Source of the DNA: Siphonodentalium dalli
Lineage: Eukaryota; Mollusca; Scaphopoda; Gadilida; Siphonodentaliidae
NCBI GenBank assembly: GCA_032622095.1
Contig: CP136064.1
Span: 246,917,827 to 246,981,826, forward strand
DNA length: 64,000 bases
Direction: 5' to 3'
In this document: one piece after another, positions 55,000-64,000 of the stretch
Layout: every line of letters starts with the position of its first letter
Numbering within the stretch: the first letter of the stretch is position 1
Notes under the pieces: model-generated
What the model was told of the DNA's origin: nothing
What the model saw: the letters and a program-made list of their open reading frames with translations, nothing else
Database searches by the model: none
Made by a program: the position numbers and the translations under genes

Positions 55000-57900
55000 T
55001 CAAGATTCAAATGAACTCATCGAAAGAACAGTTCCTCTGCTTTTTTGTATTCGCAATTGAAGGCCAAAATCTAACCTGGGGTGTTCTCGCTGTTGTCGCT
55101 TTTCTTGCCTGATTCAACACAATGAGCTACACGAAATAATAAAGAGCGTCTCGTGTCACTTTTCCTCGATATGGCAAATCATAAAGGGCGTTCATGTCGT
55201 TTGAGGCATGAATTATTTTTTAATCAGTTACAGTTCTTCAAAGTTAGATATACGCGAAAGTGTCGCTATAACAAACAAAAAATTATCAGATTTTTCTTGG
55301 TGTTTTAACTTGATGGGCGGACATATTATAAAAGGGAAATATTATCATTAATTGTGACGACATACGAGGGGAGGGGGGGGGCGAACATTTTCAATGATTA
55401 ATCATTATTTTAGCTTCGCAACCTGATGTCTTCGCGGAATTTTACGAACGGCTTTCAAGTATTGTTGTGCGATACCAAAAAAGCATTTTGGGAGAAATCA
55501 ATGTGTTGTGGTTAACGGGTATGCGATTCATCAGACTGTCTGGCTTCACTCCGCTTCACTGTGTTATTCTGTTCGTTAGCATTCAAGATTATACAGTGCG
55601 TCTAGGGACCGACTATATCCTCTGGCCATATGGTTCAATTTCCCCAACAAAGTGTTCGCTTCAGACGGGAAATCGAATAGACATCCTATATGAAAGCTCA
55701 GAGAATCAGATTCCAGATTCGACCACAGATTACTGGTAAATCACGCGACAGATGGGAACAATTGGCTGTGTCAGACTGCACTTAGAGAGCTTATCTACTG
55801 CACCCATAATGCATCGCACGGACACGTGATTCCGACATATTTATATTGCAGGATTCCGCAGAATGTTATTCATCCGCCACAAACAATCTAGATACCAAAA
55901 GCCGCACAGCTATGCCAGCTCATTTCAAACAATCTATATAACGTGGTACAAATGAGAGGACATTTCCCTAACCGTATGTTAGCTACTTTTTGCACGATTA
56001 GCATCCAATAAATCCCCCAGGTGGGACGATCCCCCAGGTGCAAAACAGTTTTTGCATAACATCGTGCAGTGATGCGTTTTGACTTACAAAGAGGGAATCA
56101 TCTCACACATGACTTTTTGCAATCTCCGACTTCATGTTATCTAGCCATTTTAAAATATTTCTACAAGGCTGCTGGAATTCTCAACACGCATCTGTCGATG
56201 GGCCTCATTGCGTAATATGTAAATCTAATCATTCTTAAGTCAGCAGATCTATGCAACTGAATGTTCTTAGACATAGTTCAGATAAATCATAAATCACACC
56301 GTCGGCAGACTCGATCTCAACATCATCTTCGCTCTTGTTAGTAAGACATATACATAATATATATAATAGGCTACATATTCCATGTCTGACGCAAAATTAG
56401 TGGGAAATTTCAGACCAAAATAGCTGAGATTGTTCTGAAAGTTTGCTACATGTATTCCAAAAAACATTCGGTGTGAAATATGTTGCTGTTATAGACTAAC
56501 ACTCGAATATTTTCATATTTTCGGTAAAATTATCTGACTGAAATCTGACATCAGTTGTAAAAGTCCAACCGGGGTGGGGAGGGGTGTAAATATGATTCCA
56601 CGGATTTGGAAATTTCGGGGTGGGTTGTAAATTCAAAGTTTGACAATCACAATGGAAACCCTCCAGCCACACCCCCGTAGCTATGACATCGGTCTGTGCA
56701 GGTATATGGATGGCAGAGATAAAAAAAAACCAATACATTGCATTTGTCTGTCAATAAAAATGGGTACGTTTATTTCATGACCGGTATATGTGGCACCTGT
56801 AATATTGAAGAAGGCATCTTGGACTCTGGTCTTGTGTTGGATTGCTCGTGTTATATTGAAAATGCGTCAATATATAGACATATTAATCCACAAAACCAGT
56901 GTGGCGGTTGCATGGTAAATTTACAGAAAAATTTCACATTTGCGAAATGCTCCCCAAAATATCTTGAAATATTATATATATTATATATAATATCTGCATT
57001 CGTTATATAATCGCAGAAACAGAAACGATAACAGACATGCATCATGCAATAAAAACAAAACATATGGTTTTGAGTCACGTAAACGCACCTTACTATCATT
57101 TACTGCACGATGGTATGCTGATTTAACAATCTACAAAACATATCAAAGACGCCCATACTAACAACAAGATGAGCAAAAAATTCCAACAATCTCTCATTCA
57201 AATCTTGACTCTGCTGCATCCAATCACTGTTTATCAGCTGGTCGTTTAAATTCTATTTTGGACAGATGATGATTCTATTCTCACGAAACCAGTTTTGACA
57301 AATCAGTATCAGCAACATGACTCGTGATGCCGTTTGCTTTGTACACCTTTATAACACACAACACATGTCATTTCCTATTACGAAATGAATGCTTTGAACT
57401 CGAATAACAGGTGAATTTCGCCACGTTGGAACAATCACAGCTATACTCTGAAGGCGATCACCTGCAACTGTATCGTGAATATTTTCGTAACACTGCACTC
57501 ACTGCAACCCCCTTCGACCGATGGCTTGTGTTGCGAAATATTATGTTCGCTGACCTATTTGCAACCAGTTCCATGTTGCAACAATAATAGGCAGATCAGA
57601 CATCATGAATTCATGGTATCCGTATTATTGTTACCTCATGTTCATGTCCGTACACCATGCTATAACCGTATAAACACACCTCTGTATTACAAAGAGATTA
57701 CAATATCTTGTTTTCGCAACTGATTGTCCCCCATCCGTATGGTAAACATACACAAGTCTGATAGGAATTCATCGTGCTCTGGAAGCTTTGATCGGAATTT
57801 ATGGCAATGAATTTCTTCTCATGCACCGAACGGAATATATTACCCAAGAGTATGAGCCACATCTCCCTTATTAACCCCATGAACATCGTAAACACACCAT

Positions 57901-58330
57901 TCGAATGGCATTGCACCATAAAATCGTATCACTGGAGTTACACGGGTGGAGGGAAAGAAAAGATTTCTTATATAAAGTTATATATTCAGTATCTATTTAT
58001 TCGACGTCGGGGATGATGCACGCACTTTATGGCGACTATAACTTTACTAAGCGTATATCCAACAAATATTCCCACGGTGAAGATTTCAAAAACAGGTCCG
58101 CATTTCTCAAGCATTTATCGACCTATTTAGACCCTAGACACGTGACAAAATCAAGCAGTTAGGCTACATACTATATCATGTTGTTTCTTACTTGGGGCAC
58201 AAGTGATAACTTCGACCCTCCCCGTTGGAACAACATAAAACAAAGCAATACTTTAGCATGCACATGATGGGCTGTACGGACTGATATTTGACGTTCATTG
58301 ACAATCTCTACCAGAACGTACCAGTCATAT
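55000..58330. other. Unassigned DNA
   Basis: No repeat family shared with the rest. Frames of up to 90 codons (55467-55739, 56738-57010) lack recognisable motifs; G-run at 55371-55381. Confidence 0.35.
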
Positions 58331-58331
58331 A

Positions 58332-58409
58332 CAGTAATGTCCGAAATAATCGACCCATAAATCACAGCTGGTTAAAGGGTCATATACTTCATGCATTACT
58401 ATACTTCCT
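58332..58409. repeat. Family D remnant
   Basis: CAGTAATGTCCGAAATAATC and a GCATTACTA end with most arms deleted. Confidence 0.6.
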
Positions 58410-58868
58410 TCAAGGGAAGTAAACCCTGGATGGAGTTTGGTTCACTGAAAGAGCGTTGCAGTGCTATATATATATATAGGTTTACTTTGAGTCTTCAAAT
58501 CCCGGTAACCATGGTAGCATCAAACACGATTCTCACTTGTTTTCTGCGGGGTCGGCCCAACAGACTGGCGTTTGACTGCATGTTGCAAGGAGCTTTTGTA
58601 GTCTGTTTGAACAACATGAGGACGTTTGAGTTCGCTCGGAGGAAAGCATTCCGATACTGTTTTCATGCTGACTGACCATGAACCCCCACATGGAGAAACA
58701 TGCTTTTTTCTCACTATATCGTACTGTTAGGTAAACAAATACTTTGCTCTGGATGTATCGAACATGCCATCTATTTGTTGACATAAGCTACTTTAATGCC
58801 GGTCCACACCATTGGGAATATTTGTTTGCGAATGCATGAGTCTCGGATTATAGTAAGACCATTAAGAC

Positions 58869-59362
58869 TAGATCATGCCATGAATCTCTACTCTGGTTAA
58901 CGCCCGCAGAGATCATGTTCCACCTGTACAAAACCTGGGAACTTTTTGATGTTCTGACCTCTTCTGCTATGGAACTTTATAACATTGAACAAACAAGGCA
59001 GGGGATATATTTATTCCTCGATAATCTACTTCAAAGTATGGGGTGGCCCCCCAGCTCGAAATTGCATGACTTTTAGTGACGGTAGTGAGCCGATGTCGCA
59101 AAATAAACATTGAATTAATTACACTGGAGAAATTCCACATTGATTGTAAGTGGCGCAACGCAAAATCGTCCACAAATCCCTTAAATAATGTGAATAAACT
59201 ATTAAGCATGCAACAGGTATTAACAAAGAAAAAAATCCCTGTGTTATTTTTTCGACTGTATGAGGTTCCTTGTCAAAACTTCAACAATTTCCCAGGTTTT
59301 GGACCGGTGGAATGTGATCTCTACGGGCGTTAGCCAGAGTAGGGATTCATGGCATGATCTGT
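58869..59362. repeat. Family G element, perfect 8-bp duplication
   Basis: ATTAAGAC at 58861-58868 and 59363-59370; ends TAGATCATGCCATGAATCTC and GAGTAGGGATTCATGGCATG. Confidence 0.8.
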
Positions 59363-59507
59363 ATTAAGACATCCTGTATATGGTTTCTGTAAACTAGAGA
59401 AACAGTGAGAGGTTTCTCACCCAATAATAAAAGCGTCATATATAGAGATTCCCAATTTCATTTTTACCAGAATGTTATAATATGTAAATTTTCGGTTGAC
59501 GGATCGA

Positions 59508-59526
59508 CGACGACGACGACGACGAT
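59508..59526. repeat. (CGA)n microsatellite
   Basis: Six GAC/CGA triplets. Confidence 0.85.
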
Positions 59527-60205
59527 CAGAATTAATATGCATCACGAACGTTTAAAACACACTAAATATAGCAACAACAAACATCAAAACAAGCTAAAAA
59601 ACGCTAAGGTAAGATACCCATTTATGAGAGGTTATTGGTTCGGTAATACCGGATATTATGGTGGCACCATAATCACCACCCCCCCCCCTAATCATAAAAA
59701 AGCCCACAATGATCGAAGACAAATCAGAAAATGTAAACATTCGATAAATATTGTCCTGCCTTAAAGATACGGGTGTCGTTGGCGGTGGGTATGTTGTTAA
59801 AATATTCAGCTCCGTCAAAAACCGCCATAAACAGAAAGAAGAGTAATATATAGACATTGTTCTTATACCAATCAGAAATATGACATAAACAGTATGTTAT
59901 TGTCAAAAGTTTTTCCTTTGTTATGTAAACAAAAGCAAAAAAACGTTACATAACCTGGCTTTTGTTTAGATCCGGATATGGTAAAATACCTACACCATCG
60001 TACGTCTTGACGACAATATACTATTTACGCGCTGATTATGTTTGGCATATGAACAAAACTATATATTTTTTAATATTCCTTCCGTTGATGGCGATTTGAA
60101 CAAATATAAATATTTCTGCAACGAACGCCGTCCGTGCCTTTAATTAGTATCTGATAAATATAAAGCATTATAATAATTATTTCAAATGCACAAGAATGCA
60201 TGACT

Positions 60206-60206
<1 letters not shown>

Positions 60207-60245
<39 letters not shown>
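60207..60245. repeat. (TA)n microsatellite
   Basis: About 19 uninterrupted TA units. Confidence 0.95.
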
Positions 60246-60246
<1 letters not shown>

Positions 60247-60628
60247 TGGAGTGAATGGAGTCGATAAATCTCTTACAACGCATAAAAAGTTAGACTAACG
60301 CTCTTTATCTTTGCCGTATCAGGCAGAAATTAACAGAAAACGCTCTGTATTAATATATGCTGCAGAGAAAACGGAACACGCATTTGAAGCTGAAAATTTC
60401 ATATCTTTATCCGCCTATTAATAAATCTAAAAAGACAATGTTTGTGATTTATAAATTATTTTTTTTAAATAAGATTCGTATGGTTGAAGTGATATATTAC
60501 TGATTTGTATGGTTGAAGTGTTATATTACTAGTTGAACGTATGCTAATATATTATATTAAGCGTGACATATAGGCCTTATAGGCCGGGGGTTTACTGTAT
60601 ATTGTTATTATTATATTTTGTATTATGT

Positions 60629-60817
<189 letters not shown>

Positions 60818-60819
60818 GG

Positions 60820-61560
60820 TGAGGCTTGAAGATCATATTTGTTTTATTCGTTTCAATTGAAGCCCCTTAAACACGTGGATTACAAAAAGCACTTTCAACC
60901 CGAAAAAAAGACGCATCGACACCTCATCAAACGATCTGAACAAGTTACTTTGACACAGATAGACCGCCTATGACCCATAAAAAAGCTACAAAAGAATCTC
61001 AAATTGCTCAAACCATTTGAATTGATTTGTGATGTGCCGGGGGTAATGCCAACAGATTATAGATCTAAAGCCATTTTAACATACACCTTGAGGCATAATC
61101 CTTCTTAATTGTATACTTTACAAACAGCTGCTCCGTTTAGACAGCAAACGACTTGAATTTGTGAATGAAACTGTCTATATATGACGTATATACCGTTTGT
61201 GACAGGAAAATATTTATTTCAATTCGAAAACACGCAATTAGAGCATGTCAAATACGCATATGCCCGGAATACGATATTCATATTGCCATCTTAATTGAAA
61301 CTTGCAATAGCGGCGTTTTGTTATAAAACTAAATTTTTTTGAGTCGTCAAATCACGGTCCCCTTGAAAGATACCAACACTTAAAGATATCTTACCCGATT
61401 AACACCAAATTAGTCAACATTGTGCAAGTTAATCTTCAGCTCACTAGGCAAAAGAAAAGTGAAAAATACTTGCTATCAACATCGTTCGCATGGCACAAGT
61501 GTCGCGAAATACACACAACATAATACATTAACGTTGAAACCAACCAACCTGCATATACTC
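60820..61560. other. Unassigned DNA
   Basis: Nothing recognised. Confidence 0.4.
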
Positions 61561-61569
61561 TGTGTTTAA

Positions 61570-61951
61570 CCCTTTACCCAACAGAAGGGCCCTGTGCCAA
61601 TGCATTCTCTTATATATGCGAGTCGACCATAGGTCGCCTCGCATATATAAGAGAATGCATTGGCTTAACAAATTAAAAATTATAAAATTGTTAAAGAATG
61701 TAAGAAAAAATGGTAAAAAGTGTTAAAAAAAGATTTTTTTTAGGCCAATGCATTCTCTTATATATGCGAGGCGACCTATGGTCGACTCGCATATATAAGA
61801 GAATGCATTGGCACAGGGTCTAACTGTAACTATCACAATGTGGTCAAGGAGCCGGTTCCAATGATATCCATATTTATATGGTTCTATTGAGACAGACCGA
61901 AGATAATTTAGGCTGTTGAAGCTTTATTTGGCCGGTTTGTTGGGTAAAGGG
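61570..61951. repeat. PB1 MITE
   Basis: TTAA at 61566-61569 and 61952-61955; two full modules (61597-61663, 61744-61811). Confidence 0.85.
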
Positions 61952-62334
61952 TTAATGGGTCACAATAACATATATTCAACCGCTATTCGCGTATGTCGAC
62001 ACCGGCACAATTAACGACATATCCACTGCTTTGTTTGGTCAGAGTCAATGCAGAATAGAGCAATTGAGATTCGAAATGAAAAATAAACCGTGTCCACCTT
62101 CTACTATTTTCACAGCGATTTGAGGAATTTTGTGCAATAGATGCGACAAATAGAACGATTAAAGTAAACAGTTACAACCGAGATTAGATAATAACATCTG
62201 TTGAAACAACCGAAATCGCTGGCGGTTCACAGTTACGTGAGAAAAATGAGTGGACAGAAATGCAACGTGTACATATACGTCGCCACCAGGGACTAGACCA
62301 AGTATTCTCGATCCACAACAGCTTGGGATATCGG

Positions 62335-62645
62335 CTGGGATGATGAAGACTGGGATGTACGCAGAAAGTCATAAATATATATATACGCTCGCAAGATTTA
62401 GAACACGAAACCATAATTTACCCATTGAATCTGGTAGTTGGAATACTATCCCCAAAGATAAACGTTTATGCTCAGGATGCGACAAAAATGAGATTGGAGA
62501 TGAACTACACTATCTAATAGATTGCAAGTGTCTTAACCAGTCAAGAGAATTATTATTCCCAGTATTTTCTAGAACCGAATATAGCTTGAGAAAATTGAAA
62601 ATGCTTCTAACAAATTCGAGACCATCAGTTATGAAAAACATGTAG
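62335..62645 (+). pseudogene. LINE protein, C-terminal fragment
   Basis: The open frame reaches back to 62250, but recognisable sequence starts near TGMYAESHKY. It reads LARFRTRNHNLPIESG, then Cys-X2-Cys...His-X4-Cys (LCSGCDKNEIGDELHYLIDC) and a helical tail ending SVMKNM. The same C-terminal finger layout as at 42047, but a clearly different subfamily. No reverse transcriptase core upstream; 5'-truncated. Confidence 0.7.
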
Positions 62646-62654
62646 GATGATCAG

Positions 62655-62705
62655 ATGTATATTATCAACTGCTACCTGTTCTCCAGGTTGAAAGAGGAAC
62701 AGGTA
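62655..62705. repeat. Short hairpin after the LINE fragment
   Basis: CTACCTGTTCTCCAGGTTGA pairs with AGGAACAGGTAGC a few bases later. Confidence 0.6.
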
Positions 62706-63314
62706 GCAACCACCTGTCAGGAGGCAGCCTGGTAAATCTGCCATAACTGATACACTCCTTATGCTTTTTGTCAAATCCCCTGTCACGTCCTGATAACACA
62801 TATACATGCAAACTTTATGGAGCATATGCAACGAATGGTCTAAAATTAACGTACATATTAAGTAGATATGCTTTAACATTTAACATAAATTGTTATCCCC
62901 ACGTGACAGATGATAGGTATTGTTATTGTAACCTGCTCTGTCTCGGTACCATATATGTTGGATGAGAGAATAAACACACATGGTAAGAACAGCATCATCC
63001 AACCCGATATCCCAAGCTATTGTGGATCGAGAAGGCCAAACTCCATGCAGGGTTTACCTCCCTTGATGACTCGGTATACCGCTGCAACCGGCGACATTTC
63101 ACCCACATTTGGTGGACTTCCGCGAAAATAAGATATATACTAAGCGAACAGAGCAACATGCTGCTCTTGTTAAGCATACAAAACATCGAACAAAATTTGT
63201 ATAAATTTTGAACCTTAAGTTTGAAAATCCCACTAAAACCGAATAACTATATTTCGAAACGGTTCTCCGATTATTTTATCATCACAAAAGTCAAAACGCA
63301 CATGGACGACAATG

Positions 63315-63500
63315 TCACGACAACACGCATGGCAAGTCAGACACAAGAGTTCTAATTTGCTCCAATTTTGACGAGTTGCTTGCGAGAATCGTCAACAAAA
63401 CTACCGATCTGATCCTCCATTCTGTCATTAAGTTCTTAGTGCGGGAATCGTTCTCAAAGCAGATAGGAAATTTGACTTTGGGGCGATCGGTTTTCGCCAT
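63315..63500 (-). CDS. Small ORF of unknown nature
   Basis: 61 codons starting ATGGCGAAAACCGATCGCCC in a good initiation context (AACAAAATGG) with CTATATTTAGCGCGGGG about 35 nt upstream. Product basic at the start, no recognised domain. It might be the first exon of a gene or of a mobile element; no splice evidence was found. Low confidence. Confidence 0.2.
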   Translation of the reverse strand: MAKTDRPKVKFPICFENDSRTKNLMTEWRIRSVVLLTILASNSSKLEQIRTLVSDLPCVLS

Positions 63501-63619
63501 TTTGTTCGGAAAACCCCGCGCTAAATATAGAAACGGAAACTAGTACCCAGTCGGTGACAGAGTCAGACAGGAAGTATGACTGGTGCGCTCTGGTAGAGAT
63601 TGCGAGAAGGCTTGGTCTA

Positions 63620-63834
63620 CGAGGGACAATCATATAGAGGGAGACATGTTCTCCCTACAATGTGTCACTTCTCCCGATTGTTGTGTTATGGAGAAGCGAC
63701 CATAGGGAGAAGTCATATAGGGAGAATTATCTTATTCCAGCATGCATACCTGAAAACACTGTATTTTCTTATTATAATGGTGTGATTACTGATTTTAGTG
63801 GGGATTATACATGGGGTTTTGTATGGCATAATAC
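63620..63834. repeat. Family J fragment
   Basis: GGGAGAAGTCATATAGGGAG, CAGCATGCATACCTG and GGGTTTTGTATGGCATAATA match J copies 2 and 4; outer ends lost. Confidence 0.5.
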
Positions 63835-64000
63835 TTAAAGACATATTATGTACTTGTTCGGGTGCGTTAAACTGATAAGTTAGTATTCAGGCGCTATATC
63901 AACTGGGGGATGTTACATTCTACTAACAACGCCGAAAATCTCAAGCAAATCGACCACACCACTCCATAGAAAACATTGTCTGAACTACGCTCAATTGTAA
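63835..64000 (+). repeat. Family F copy, cut by window end
   Basis: TTAAAGACATATTATGTACT onward to the last base, colinear with 2063-2225. Confidence 0.7.

Overview
The window is AT-rich, intron-bearing animal DNA. The one recognisable host gene is the 5' part of a multiplexin (collagen XV/XVIII family), read on the minus strand, whose visible exons run from 28997 down to 534. A metazoan is certain. An invertebrate, perhaps a lophotrochozoan such as a mollusc, is my guess from compact exons, very large introns and the density of short DNA transposons; the sequence alone does not settle the species. || Gene: eight exons join in phase with good splice sites. In order they are 28453-28997 (laminin-G/TSPN-like domain), 24581-24664 (end of that domain), 18677-18748 (Ser-Gly linker), 17764-17827 (Cys- and Pro-rich linker), then the Gly-X-Y exons 12563-12735, 11437-11682, 10104-10392 and 534-625. 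Both ends of the gene lie outside what I can see: the signal-peptide exon is somewhere above 28997 and the rest of the collagen chain is beyond base 1. || Everything else is repeats or unassigned DNA. I recognise at least nine short non-autonomous element families, many of them fold-back: several TTAA-flanked families with CCCTTT-type ends (piggyBac-like; PB1, PB2, PB3, plus chimeras), a TA-flanked palindromic family with CAGTAATGCCC ends (Tc1/mariner-like; D), a family with perfect 8-bp target duplications (E), another with 8-bp duplications and TAGATCATGCC ends (G), two further TTAA families (H, I), a larger CAGGGACCAGCC family (J), one PIF/Harbinger-like element with a TTA duplication, and a dispersed repeat without clear ends (F). 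Two 5'-truncated non-LTR retrotransposon tails are present. || The most striking pattern is that PB1, PB2, PB3 and chimeric elements have different outer ends but carry the same 60-70 bp near-perfect hairpin module (core TCTTATATATGCGAG), normally twice per element in opposite orientation, so that a palindrome of palindromes is formed. Other notable structures are three different TTAA elements abutting one another through shared TTAA sites (25559-26940), a PB1 copy at the same TTAA in two J elements while two other J copies are empty there, and elements sitting within about 15-30 nt of collagen splice sites. From about 51 kb onward MITE density falls and long stretches are unassigned, with microsatellites (CT, TA) near 60 kb.
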